This document shows positions 1 through 10,815 of a stretch of 64,000 nt of DNA, piece by piece. The stretch is taken from positions 1 through 64,000 of the forward strand of contig SWBL01000234.1 of assembly GCA_024195585.1 (NCBI GenBank). Reading direction: 5' to 3'. Position 1 is the stretch's first letter. Each line of letters starts with the position of its first letter. The notes beneath the pieces are model-generated. The model did not search any database and was not told the DNA's origin. It was given only the letters and a program-made list of their open reading frames with translations. Source of the DNA: Aureobasidium sp. EXF-3400 (Eukaryota; Ascomycota; Dothideomycetes; Dothideales; Saccotheciaceae). The translations under genes were made by a program, and so were the position numbers.

Positions 1-1083
1 TTTCTCGTTCGCGTTCGTCTTTCATGCACTCCTGCAGCTAGGCCAACTACGAGGTGTGTGTGTCTCCAGCTACTTCTATCTGCTGCTTGTCCGTTGCCGA
101 TGCACCTGCATGCTTTCACTTTGCCTTACCTCAACCACCTCCACCGCACACTACCACACTCACATCATCCCACACATAGTCCGCTAACCCGTCCCGTCGC
201 CCTGCAGCGTGTTTCTGTCCACGACCTACGAACTGCTACGACACGACCTTTTTACGACCATTCAAGGACAATTTATTCGTTTTGACCACATTTTTTGTGC
301 ATCCTCCTGCAAAAGTATTCTGCTGCTGCTTTTGCTTTCTGCACTGCAAGCTGTAGACATTTCGATTAGTGCGTGCTTGCAACTTTTGCTCTCGCCGTAC
401 TACTTGCTCGTCGTCTGTTCACCCGACGTGTCTGAACTCAAGCTTCGACCTCACGATACCAACGACCGGCACTCTGAATCACCTCGCGCACGCGTCTTGA
501 CTCAAGCCTCATCACGACCTGTCTGCGACTGCTTTGTTTAGCTTCGAGGTTCAATTGATCCAGTCAGTTACCATTCAATTGACGTGTTGACGTTGGATTT
601 CACCTCGTCGACTCTCGTGGTTCCTTCGTGACCACCCCACACTCGCTTTATCCTAATCCATCAAGGATTATTCGGAGGTGCTTCCTTTGAGCAGCATCTT
701 CGTTGTCAACGACAGACAAACTGGCTCTACCATCTATCTCTCACGTCCAAGCGCGCGGGTTCGAAGACCAGTGGTATCAACCATCCAACCTATTGCAAGC
801 CACATCCACTGCGGAGCGTTTGCCTGCCCTATCCCAACTCCAGACCTTCCCGTCTGTGGGTTCTTCTCCTAGAGGAAGCTCCATCACTTCAGCAGAGCCT
901 GTCTGCGGTACCGACACAGCTACCTCCTATTCATCCTCCTTTCACGGCGCATACAGCACCGGACTCAAAACACCCTCTCCCGACCACACCCCCGCCTATC
1001 GCAGAGATAGTGTTCAGTCCGGACTACACGGCCAATCCATTCCCATCACGAGTTACGATCACAACAGCACTTCTTGTATCAGC
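1..1083 (+). promoter_or_regulatory. Upstream leader region of stuA with small upstream ORFs
   Basis: This stretch precedes the stuA start codon. Three small ATG-started ORFs lie at its left end: 24-41 (5 codons), 100-285 (61 codons) and 110-187 (25 codons). From 113 to 1083 I find no ATG at all. The frame of StuA itself is open from 691 to its ATG at 1084, about 131 codons, with a Ser/Pro/Thr-rich translation. Aspergillus nidulans stuA is known for long 5' leaders with mini-ORFs that control translation, and this layout fits that. Where transcription starts, and whether an upstream exon exists, cannot be told from the sequence. Confidence 0.5.
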
Positions 1084-2917
1084 ATGAATCAGACCCAGCC
1101 TTACATGGACGTGAGCCAGAGTCACATGTCTAGCAGCATCCCTTCTTCGGCTCCCCCGCCAGGCCTCGGCCATTATGCCAGTTACCACCAACCGCAGCCC
1201 ATCTCGAGCCAGTCTCACCCATATGGTTCATCACCTTCATCCTACTCTCAGTATTACACCAATGGGCTCGCCCCTCTCCACCACCCCTCGGCAAGCGGCT
1301 TGGGCTCTCAAATGGTTCCTCAGTCACAACTGCCCCTTCCCAGTGAGTTTCTCGCAGAAGTGATCTGTCTCCAACATGTCGCTAACCATATTTCCAGCAC
1401 TTGCGAACAGCGTATCACCTAGTTCAGCACAGGGTCAATATTCTGGTGCTACATTCGACACAACAGGACAGGTTGCGCCGCCCGGCATGAAGCCCAGAGT
1501 GACTGCCACGCTCTGGGAGGACGAGGGAAGTCTTTGTTTCCAAGTCGAGGCAAACGGCATTTGCGTGGCTAGACGCGAAGACAACCACATGATCAACGGA
1601 ACAAAATTGCTCAATGTGGCTGGTATGACGCGCGGTCGTCGCGATGGTATTCTCAAGAGCGAGAAGAACAGACACGTGGTCAAGATTGGTCCCATGCATC
1701 TCAAGGGAGTTTGGATTCCTTTTGACCGTGCTCTGGAATTTGCCAACAAGGAGAAGATTACTGAGAAACTCTACCCTCTCTTTGTGCACAACATTGGTGC
1801 TCTGCTCTACCACCCTTCGAACAGCGCCAGCCGTACTATCGGTGGTGCTACTTCGCTGGTTCCCGGTGAACGTAGACGTCCCGAGGACTACATGAGAGCG
1901 CCCGTAAGCCAGCCCCCTACCATGCCTCACGGCCAGTCCATGGCTATGCCTCAACCGCCGCATTCGCTTGCTCCTCACCCGAATGCCGGAAGACCCAGTC
2001 TGGACAGAGCTCACACGTTCCCCACTCCTCCTACAAGCGCATCCAGCATTATGGGCATTGGCAACTCAGAAGGTTCTTACCAGTGGAGCAATCAACCTCC
2101 TTCGACCATGCAACAGCAACAGCCCTCTCAACAACCCCTGGCTATCGACACCAACATGAGCAACAGATCTGTGCCTACCACTCCCGCTACCACTCCCCCT
2201 GGAAGCGCCATGCACAGTATGCCTCCCTACCAGACCAGCCAAGCATACGACAATGGTCGTCAGCTGTACTCGGCTCCTTCACAACCATCGCAGTACGGTC
2301 CTCGTTATGGCCAGCTTCAGCCCAGCCCTTACATTAAGAATGAAATGGCTCCTCCGGCTCGTGCTGGCGCAGAGGCCGACCATGCAATTGACCAGAAGCC
2401 TCAAGAGGGTTACACCAACCACTCTGGTAACCATGACGATGCCGAAGGTGAACACGAGGGTGAATACACACACGCTTCTGGACCTTATGGTGGAAACCGT
2501 GCTTCATACGCTTACGCCACACCTGCCACAACTGCTTCCTTGCACAGCGATCAGACACACATGTCCTCTGACATGACTGGCTCGCCTCATCACAAGGCTT
2601 CTGGCGGTGCAACTCCTCGTACGACTAACAGTTATCACGCTGGATACACGATGCCTCAGCGCCCTCAGCAACTTCAGTCCAACTTGTTCAGTGTCATGAG
2701 CGACAACCGTCCCAATGGTCCCGAGATGTACGGTCAAGCCGGTCATGCCTATGGTCAGGGTTATCAAGCTGTGAATGGTATGCAGAAGCGCATGCGCGAT
2801 GACGAAGTCGACGATCGCTACAACGAAGACTCTGACGGTCTCAAGCGAAGAAAGACGGTGCGTGAAGGCAGCGCAGGAATCGGACGCCCTCGCTCCGTTC
2901 TAGCCGGGCACCGATAA
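1084..2917 (+). CDS. stuA: APSES-domain developmental regulator StuA
   Basis: This is a nuclear transcription factor of the APSES class that governs conidiophore development and morphogenesis in ascomycetes. Exons are 1084-1342 and 1398-2917, joined across a 55-nt intron (GTGAGT...CCAG), giving 592 residues, close to A. nidulans StuA. The start at 1084 is the first ATG in frame and opens with MNQTQPYMDV, the usual StuA N-terminus. The APSES DNA-binding domain spans roughly residues 119-225 and includes TLWEDEGSLCFQVEANG and GVWIPFDRALEFANKEKIT. It is followed by a long Pro/Gln/Ser-rich region with the family motif RPSLDRAHTFPTPP. A basic nuclear-localisation segment (KRRKTVREG) lies near residue 568. 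The frame is also open upstream to 691 without an ATG, so an N-terminal extension by splicing or non-AUG initiation is possible. Confidence 0.95.
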
Positions 2918-4414
2918 GAACGCCCTCTCCATCTGTTCATTCACGTTGCATTTTTCTCTCTTTCTCCTTGCTGTGTTCTTCTAATGCCTCTCTTCTTTCG
3001 AGGTCTTTTCGCTTTTTCCTTTTGTCTTTTTCGCGCTCTTTCTCTCCTTGACTCTCTATAACGACAACCATGATGACGAACAATTAACTTTATGATGAAT
3101 GATGTTTCAATTCATAAAGCGGAACGGGAACCACAAACAGCATAACCGGTCTCCCCTTGTTGTTTGGATTTGCAGAACATTGTTCTTTCCTCTTTCTCTC
3201 TTGTGTCTTTTTTCTCATACGCTTTGCATTGTTTGCCTTGTGTCCTGTTTTTTTTTCCTCTGGCTCTTCCTAGGGGGTTGATGATGATGATGAAAGCATG
3301 CCTATACAAAAAAGAAAGGGCTGTGTACCGGTGAAGATGGTGGCCAAAGGAAGAGGGGAGCTAGGAAGGTGAAAGGGAAAAGGGAAATAAAAACGGAACT
3401 TTCTGGGTCTTTTTTGTTTCTGTAATGAACAACTCTCTCTCTGACTCTCTCACGACAAGCGACTCTCCATCTTGCAACCACACACAAAAGGGAGCATATC
3501 AGTGTAGACCTGTCAACTCTTCTCTATCCCTGTGTGGTTTGTGCGGCATTTCCTCTCCCATAGGCTGTTTCTCTCCTTTGTATTCAAAAAGTTTTTGCTA
3601 TACTATAAATCCATTCCTTTTGACTTTGTTCCGTCTTTAGTTTTCTTCCCACGAGGTCACGACTCGTGCAAAAAAACATCAAGATTAGGTTGGCCGTTTG
3701 GCTCGTTGATATCTGATCCGATCTACAATTTCTGAGACATTTTGGCTTGGTGTGGGTTTCTATTTTCTCTTTTTTTCTTCAATTTTTTCTTTTCGTATCG
3801 TACGGTTTTGCACATCTGTTGCTTTTTTCTTGATTATCTAGAGTGCAAGTGTATCATTTTATTCTTCTTGAGTATATACGTGTAATCTCAGTATTGTCCA
3901 ATGGCCACTTTAGACCGGGTGGTTTCGAGTATAGGACTAAAGTTTTGGAGACTTCCTCGTCAGATGCATGGATTTGTATCGTGCAAGCCTGAAGTCGTAA
4001 TACAAGTGCAGATTCGACACACAACGACAGCTATGATACAAAATGGACATGTAGGCAATGTCAAATATATTGATTATGACATTCTTGAGGTGTCATGAGG
4101 GTCGAAGGGCTATCATATGCTTTGCTGACGTGGGATGGTCGCTGATAATGTTTTGTGACAGGGTTGTACGAGCGACAAGCGACTTGCTCAAAACCACCCT
4201 GATATCCTTTCCAATTTTTGCGTTTGTCGAACATACATTTCATTCTGGATCAGGCCTAACAACTTTACGAAGGGCGTTTCATTAGAGAGATTCGGAATCA
4301 TATACATCTACGGCACATGTCTTTGCCACAGATTTGGTGGCTGGTAATGATACTTATACTTGAATTTACAGAAGAGATTATGATGCCAACTATCAAGATG
4401 GCTTCCCAGCTCCA
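2918..4414. other. Intergenic, 3' of stuA and 3' of the P450
   Basis: About 1.5 kb lies between two convergent genes. It holds CT- and T-rich tracts near 2940-3060 and 3740-3840, as expected for a 3' UTR, and a short GAT-repeat near 3279-3293. I see no supportable gene. Confidence 0.6.
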
Positions 4415-6439
4415 TCAGTCGTACTTGTACTTTTCACTTCCTCTCTTGATAAACTTGATCGGTACCTTGCCTGCACGCATCTGAATCGTGATGATGGTCA
4501 TCATGCCATGCTTGAGCAAGTCCTCCGCAGTATTCTTAGCTTTGTCCCACGTCTGTCTCTTGGTAGTCTCATCCATGGCTGCAATCTCCTCTTCACTTGC
4601 GTATTCGTCCAAGTCCAACTCGACGCTGTATTCGCGGAAGACGGCGGCCAGCACAGCGAGAACTTCGATTTGAGCGAAACGGCGGCCTAGACATGAGCGG
4701 TAGCCTTCCGAGAAAGGGATAAAGGCACCTCTTTCTGGGTTCAAGAGATGAGACGATGTGACTGCCGACTGTGGACCACCGATATCTTCTTCGGAGTCAG
4801 AATGTTGTTGTGTATGCTGTTGGTTTGCTGTAGTCGGGTTCGACTTTTTTGAAGGGTCCAAGATCCACCGTTGGGGTTTCCAGGATGACAGATCTTTCTC
4901 TATCTCGGCTTCTGAAGCGTTAGGACCGCAGAGGGTGGGCCAGTACTTGGGGTTGCGGTGGGATGCGACGGTGACGAGTTGCATCGAGCTATTTTCAGGG
5001 ATGATCACGCGACGACCAGCAAGAGTTAGTGGTTGTGGTGAGTCTTTGAGCGTGCACTTAGGAATGCCGACGACAGGTGGGATTAAACGGAGCTCTTCGT
5101 TCATGACGGCGCCGCACATGCCACCAAACAACTTCGGCATGTCTTGTTCGTAGTCCCATTGATCGATGGTTCGGTCGCCAAAGATGTCGTCGATATCCTT
5201 CTGAAGCATCTCCTGAGTAGACCAATTCATAGCCAGGTACAACATGGCGAAGTGAAGAGTATTCGCTGTGGTCTCGTGACCGGCTAGGATGAAGACGAAG
5301 GCATTGCCGAGAATCTCGCTGTCGGCGAGCAGTTGTGCGTCGGCCTTCTCTGGATCTTGGTCTGCCTTGATACCCGCTCCGCTCACAAGAGCTCCCATGA
5401 GATCCATACCCTCACCCTTCTCGCCTGCTTTAACCTCTGCTTTCTTGTCCTGATACATTTCTCGCATGTACTTGCCCCACTCGATAAACGATTCATATGC
5501 AATCTTGTTCTGCTTGATTGGTGAGTTTGCTGTGTACTACTGTTAGTCTTCGTGCTGCCGACACAGTAAATTGTGAGCTTACCAAGAAACCATCTCGGAA
5601 GTAGCATCACAGCAATGATGTTATGCAACAATGTGCTCAGTGCATCCTTGTAAGTCATGGTGTGACCTTCAGGTACGACACCAACTTTTCCGTTCTCCTT
5701 AAGCTCTTCGTGAGGCCATAATAGACGTCTGCCGAAACCAGCGAAACTGATGACGTGCAGACTCAGCCGCATAGTAGCAGCGGCGATGTCCTTTTCAGAA
5801 TCCTTATCCGAAAATGAAGCTACCAGACCTTGAGCCTGGTGCAGACTCTCCTGCCACACAAGATGATTGTTCTTCTCGGTGAATGGAGGAGAAGTGACCT
5901 TGCGATGGTGACGCCATATCGAGCCTTCTGTACTAACCACGTTCTTGCCGAACAGATCCACAGAGCCGTAAATTTCAATTGGCTTGGGGAAATCGTTGCG
6001 TCGAGTGGTGATCTGTACTGTCGCCTCGGGATCGGCAACGAAGACAGAGTTCCTGCCGGGGGAGCACACAATAAAGATATCACTTCCAATGACTTTGAAT
6101 GGCTCATGCCTCTTGGACCAGGTCCATTCGGGATCCAGGAACCTGCATATCGGTCAACTCAATCCTGCACCGGGTGATGGGTGTGCACTGCTGTAGTGCG
6201 ACCTGGACTTGGACATACTGTAACCATGGATTTGTCCAAGATTTGGGGAGTTTTTCGAGTAATGGCAACCACAGCCTGTGTGTCACGAGCCAGAATCGAT
6301 TGAACGAATATACTGGTGCTACGACATATGGCAGACCCGACCGTCTGGCTGCGGCGAGATTGCGTGTGAAGCAACGGTAGTAGTTGAAGGAGTAGACAGC
6401 GATCAAAGAGGCGATTGCCAGCCACACGAATGGCAACAT
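4415..6439 (-). CDS. Cytochrome P450 monooxygenase
   Basis: This is a microsomal haem-thiolate monooxygenase of the fungal type; its substrate is unknown. Exons are 6439-6219, 6142-5583 and 5529-4415, with introns of 76 and 53 nt, giving 631 residues. An N-terminal hydrophobic anchor (LPFVWLAIASLIAVYSF) points to ER membrane attachment. The I-helix oxygen-binding motif AGHETT lies near residue 343 and the K-helix ExxR (EELR) near 405. The haem loop FSEGYRSCLGRRF carries the ligand Cys near residue 540. The exon 1/2 junction restores LDPEWTWSKRHEPFK, which fits the family. The protein is about 100 residues longer than a typical P450, mostly because of a polar insert (QQHTQQHSDSEEDIGG) just before the haem loop. 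No cluster partners flank it, so a catabolic or detoxifying role is as likely as a biosynthetic one. Confidence 0.93.
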
Positions 6440-7678
6440 GATGAGGGTAGGTAATTCTTCGCTGTTGTGTAAATGTTGTAGTTTACGCCGTCTTTATCAT
6501 CTTTGTGTCAATTGAAATAGACAGTTGGAGGCGATGGCTGTTTCGTTCCTTCTTTCTAATTTTCTTGTCTGATGATGTCGTACATGTACTCTAACGATGT
6601 ACGATAAACGAGCAACGGGTGGAAACTGTCCGAGGAATGGAGTGAAACCCTAAAAGCGAGGAACCAAGAAGAGGAGGAGCACTCTCAGTTGCCCAAGAAT
6701 CTTGAGAGCATTGAGAAGATATATCTGTTATTATTTTGACAGGCGCAGACGCGGCAAATACGCTTGCATTGGTCATTGATGCGGTCTGGCAGAACAAGTT
6801 GATCAAAGAGCCAGCCGCCATGCGCCTCGGAAGCCGGCACCCTTGAAAACCCTCTGCATTCTGCATCTCGGGCGCACTGTCATGTAATGCAGCAAAGCTT
6901 GATACCTTCGGTAAGCGTCAAATAAATAGCGTGCGCTCGCCTCGTCGAATGACCTTTCGTGTTATGGCCAAGACGTTCTTCGTGACTTGATCCCGCGAAC
7001 CAAACTCCACCTCGCGTAAAGAGGCGTGTGGTGATCAGATCTCGCTTGGATGCAGCTCGAGGCAGATCTTTCGCAAGCGACGTTCGAGAGCTTTCATGAC
7101 CCAAAGGTCGTCTTCGCCATCAGCCAAATAACAACACACGTATAGCTGCACGGAAGATGCATGGACCCGCAAATTCTGGCGCGAACCACTCGTTGGTGCC
7201 AGTGCCGAAACGTACAATTGTCTCTCTAGCCATGTGTTCTTCAGAGCACATGAAACTCTTCTTTCCACCGGAGAAGCAACGACCAGACTTGAGAATTATG
7301 CATTCGATTGCGACTTCCTCGAGGTTCGGTACCGAAGGGGCTCTCATGCCCTAACTTCACAGTACCAGCATGTGCTTCAGTTGAGGCAGCGACGCATTGA
7401 ATCAGCAGGGCACCTTCCTGTCTGTCGCTGGAGCCGAAACAATGGCAAACTGGAAGATGTATTCTCTTTGCTCTTGTCTTTCGTCCGTATCTCCATCCTG
7501 CACCAACAAATTCTTCACCATCCATATCTCTTCTGTCCTATCCGTTTCTAGAACACCTGAACCAACATTCTATTGGCTCCGTGAGCACGAGACCTCGTAC
7601 CTGCAACAAACCTTTGACCCTGCATTCGCAACCATTATCTGCCGAATCATCTATTCATTCCGATATCCCTGCTTGACT
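6440..7678. other. Intergenic between divergent P450 and HsbA-like gene
   Basis: About 1.2 kb between two divergently transcribed genes. Several short ORFs occur on both strands (for example 7120-7347), but none has a recognisable domain or splice structure. The stretch probably holds both promoters. I see no supportable gene. Confidence 0.5.
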
Positions 7679-8437
7679 ATGCAGCTCTTCCTCAGCAACT
7701 TCATCCTGATCGTCTACTACCTGTTCAGTTTCGTCCGTGCCGATATGACTACAGATGCATTTCACTTGCAGGGCCTCGCTTCCGACACAGCGGACACTAT
7801 TTTCGCTTCGCTGAACGGAACCGCATATCTCGTGAGTGCTGCAAGGCAGATTGTCGAAAGTCAACTAATCATTCCAGAACACGTCGGACCTCGTATCTCG
7901 AGTCACCGCTGCCATCCAAGGAGCTGATTCAACCGTGATTTCCAATGTCGTCCGTCCTATCTTGGTCTCAATTCATCATTGGGGACCTCGTTGACCTGCT
8001 GCAGTCCTCTTCGGGTACCGCAAACGTTTCACTGAACGATGCCTACTTCAACGTATGGCAATAGACATGTAAAAGCAAGCATTGAGGACAAGCTAACCAC
8101 AACAGTTCGTCGATTCGATGCTCTACCTCGCCGATACTGTTCAACGCCGTGGTCGCCTCTTCCACTCTGAGCTGAACCTTCCTGTCTACCAAGCTCTCCA
8201 GAACTTGTCTTCTGCAGTTTCTGTAAGTAACGCTTTCCGCGGGTTGAAACCTAAGCAGAACCATTCTGATGCCTCTTGCAGACTTATGGTCACGATCTCA
8301 CGTCACACAGCTTGATTCAGCGAAACAGTACCATCCGCACCTTGACGACCGGCAGTGCCATTGTCAATGCACAAAGTGCGTGGGCCAACAACCAGAACCT
8401 CCCGGGCAAGAGAGAGACTTCGAGTTGGTCGGGTTGA
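7679..8437 (+). CDS. Secreted HsbA / cell-wall galactomannoprotein-like protein, frame disturbed
   Basis: This is a small secreted protein resembling the fungal hydrophobic-surface-binding (HsbA) and cell-wall galactomannoprotein family. It opens with a signal peptide (MQLFLSNFILIVYYLFSFVRA). The body shows family-like segments such as LVSRVTAAIQGADSTVISNVV and SSSGTANVSLNDAYFNFVDS. Clear introns are 7832-7877, 8053-8105 and 8223-8281, all in consistent phase. Within exon 2 the frame shifts by one base at about 7965-7980: the upstream frame stops just after 7986, while family-like sequence (FIIGDLVDLLQ) resumes in the +1 frame. A 40-nt GT-AG segment, 7965-8004, would restore the frame if spliced and give 186 residues, but it is shorter than any other intron here and removes family-like sequence. 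A recent frameshift or a sequencing error is equally possible. Confidence 0.6.
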
Positions 8438-8752
8438 GATGATTCGTCAGCTTGCGACAGTATGGAAAGCGTTGGTCTGTTAGAACGTTAGCATAGTCTT
8501 TGAATATTCGACTCCGTTTCTGAAAATACTCATATTTGTTGAACACGAGGAACCCCTGGAACACGCAGAGAAGACAAAAGTGCCCTGAACAGGAAACAAA
8601 CAAACTGTGTCATAAAGGGGTATTTCCGCCGCTGAAGAAGCACAACAACACCAGCACGAATGCAACAACGCCTTTGCTTGCCCCCCAAAATCCCAATACA
8701 ACTCAGCAAAAAAAAAAGCACAATAACTTCGTCGAATGAAACAATCGTCCTC
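8438..8752. other. Short intergenic, convergent genes
   Basis: About 315 bases between the 3' ends of the HsbA-like gene and mis14. It contains an A-rich tract at 8710-8718. I see nothing else in it. Confidence 0.6.
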
Positions 8753-9495
8753 TCACTTGCCAGTCTGATCCAGATACGCAGCAGCATCCCTCGCCTGGAC
8801 CAACCTCGCACTCGTAGCCCCGATACTCTCTTTCACATCGACCAAGCCCTTTGTCGCCAGTTCCCAACTCCTCTCACACTCATTCCAATCCCTGAGTTGA
8901 CCCACGCCACACAGATCTTTCTCTTGTAGAATCTTTGCTCTTTGCTGTTTCTCTGCAGCTTTTCTCGCCTCTTGGAAGGTCTGGTCTTCAGTCTCGAGTT
9001 TGGAAGCGTATGCAGCGGCAGCTTTCGCAGGAGCTTCCCTTCTCAAGTTTGCAAGTTGCAAAGTCAGGTTTTCGATTTGTGCGGACAGAGACTGGAGTTT
9101 TTGGGAGAGTTTTCCGTCGTAAGGTTCCAATTCTGTTTTTTTTCCCACTTCCATTAGCATTTCCAATCTTTCCCAACCTCTCTTTTTGTATTTGCACAAA
9201 GAAGCAACTCACCTTCCCCTTTTCCTTCAGCCATTTTTATCGCCTCTTCCATTTCCTTTCCTTCTAACCCATTAATGGCCAAATTTGCTTTTGCATCTTC
9301 AAACACTTTTTGCAGGTATTGCGAGACCAAATCTTCGACGCGTGATTTTAGCGTATCGTCAGAGGCAGAGGCGGGAGCGGCCGAAGGAGGAAAATGTAGA
9401 TCGAGTTTTTCGCGTAGACAGAGGTTCGCGTTTTGTTGCAGGTAGGTTAGGTCGAGTGGGGATTGGAGTTCGATTTTGCGGTGGGTGGTTTCCAT
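8753..9495 (-). CDS. mis14: Kinetochore protein Mis14/NSL1 family
   Basis: This is a subunit of the MIS12/MIND complex, which links centromeric chromatin to the outer kinetochore. Exons are 9495-9213 and 9132-8753, joined across an 80-nt intron (GTGAGT...ACAG), giving 220 residues, the usual size. The N-terminus HRKIELQSPLDLTYLQQN, then REKLDLHFPP, RVEDLVSQYLQKVFEDA and NLAINGL, is the typical Mis14 pattern. The C-terminal half is helical and coiled-coil-like (KLSQKLQSLSAQIENLTLQL). The ATG at 9495 was chosen because the family homology begins immediately there; the frame is open further upstream to about 9744, but that part is low-complexity and unlike the family. Confidence 0.85.
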
Positions 9496-10202
9496 TGCTG
9501 GTGGTTGTGTTTGGTTTTGTTGTGTTTTGCGGTGGTTGAGGGTTTGCGAGTTTGAAGTGGGTCGCTGGGGGATGGTGGGCGAAGAGCGCGTTGCTTGTGT
9601 GTATGTGAAAGGTTGCAGATTCGGAGTGGTATGGATAGATGTGGTTGTAATGGTGCGCGAGCGAAAAGGGTTTCTCTGTTTACTGCTCTCTCTCTCAAAA
9701 ACAGCCAGAGCAGTGACGGCGATTGTTTGGAGAGGATATGCCAAGCCGCTAGCATGACTGCGGGGAGTGGGAGTTTGGAAGCCTTATCGCCGAGATAGGC
9801 CATCATGGTACCAGATGATGGCTACCTCGGCTCCTGATCCATGACACGCTCGAGAGATAGCGACGCAGACGATGGACAAGGCAAACACCAAGTAAAAGGA
9901 AACGCATTCAAAACTTCTATGGACGACCTTAGTCAGTAATGCAAAAGCTGTTCCGCCAGAAATGCACATGTTCCATGCGCCCGCCGTGCTTCGCTTTGCC
10001 TGGACTGATCCCCTCCCATCCTCCAAAGTATGTATACCCGACCACTTGCATGTAGTCGCCTCCAGATCAAACGCCGTGTGTGAAGGAGAGAAGAAGACCC
10101 AATGTCCCATATGTGTAACCCATCCTTGCCAATAACTCCATGTTCCGTTATCATCATCGTGTGTCTCAGTGTTGGTTTCGTTGTATATGTTGATGTCATC
10201 CT
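9496..10202. other. Intergenic upstream of mis14
   Basis: About 700 bases. A minus-strand frame is open from about 10199 to 9784 and ends in a hydrophobic segment, but it has no start ATG at its N-terminal end and no recognised domain. It is not called as a gene. Confidence 0.45.
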
Positions 10203-10815
10203 CTACTTGGGAAGAATGGCTGCGGCCTCCTCATCGGTAAGGATGATCTCTTGAACGGGATCGGGTCTGTGCTCGAGGTCTGACGAGTCGTAGTCGAGGT
10301 AGGATGGGAGGAAGATGTCTGCAATCGACGTTAGACGTTGACCTGAGAGACGATGTGGATAAAGCATGGCTTCACATACCCTGGTTCCAGTCGAAACCTT
10401 GGGATGTCTTGATGCATGTGATCTGTGGTAAACGTCAGTACTGATCAGAGCGGAAGCACCTTGATGTACTCACCAGGCGAGGGTTCTCGGGTCCGCCAAT
10501 GTTGACGACAGTGTACTCGGACTTGGACAGCGAGTCACCTAAACACTCGTCAGTGACACAGTACTCGGAGGAAATCAGTCCAGACATACCAAGCAGTGAG
10601 GGTCTTCTCTCGGCATAGCGGGCCATGGATGACGGAGTCGAGGCCGAGGAAGGAGAGGCAGACGTCGAGGCCAGGGACGAGGGTGAGAATGAGGGCGAGG
10701 CAGCGTTGTTGGCCCAGCTGGGATAAGGAGACGACGAAGACGACGAGGCAGAAGCGAAGCCAGAGCTGCCAGAGCCAGGCTGCTTGCGTTTGGGAATTGC
10801 TATCGACGACGACAT
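10203..10815 (-). CDS. Small conserved fungal protein of unknown function
   Basis: Four short exons, 10815-10590, 10538-10474, 10422-10380 and 10318-10203, are separated by three introns of 51, 51 and 61 nt. All phases agree, giving 149 residues. The N-terminal half is Ser/Ala/Pro-rich and probably disordered (SSSSSPYPSW). The C-terminal half looks like a compact conserved unit: RRPSLLGDSLSKSEYTVVNI, GGPENPRLITCIKTSQGFDW, then NQDIFLPSYLDY, ending in an acidic tail. I recognise this as the kind of short conserved protein found across Pezizomycotina, but I know of no assigned function. The exon-rich structure with good consensus splice sites (GTATGT, GTGAGT) is the main support that it is expressed. 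Confidence 0.75.

Noticed and set aside
703..1422. Start of stuA at 703
   Set aside because: Position 703 is TTG, not ATG. The first in-frame ATG is at 1084 and begins with the usual StuA N-terminus. The upstream open frame is reported as a finding instead.
1424..2014. 196-codon minus-strand ORF inside stuA
   Set aside because: It is the antisense of the APSES coding region, which is strongly supported.
9784..10199. Open minus-strand frame next to the small conserved gene
   Set aside because: It has a hydrophobic C-terminal stretch and is fairly protein-like, but there is no ATG at its N-terminal end, no family resemblance, and it overlaps the expected mis14 promoter.
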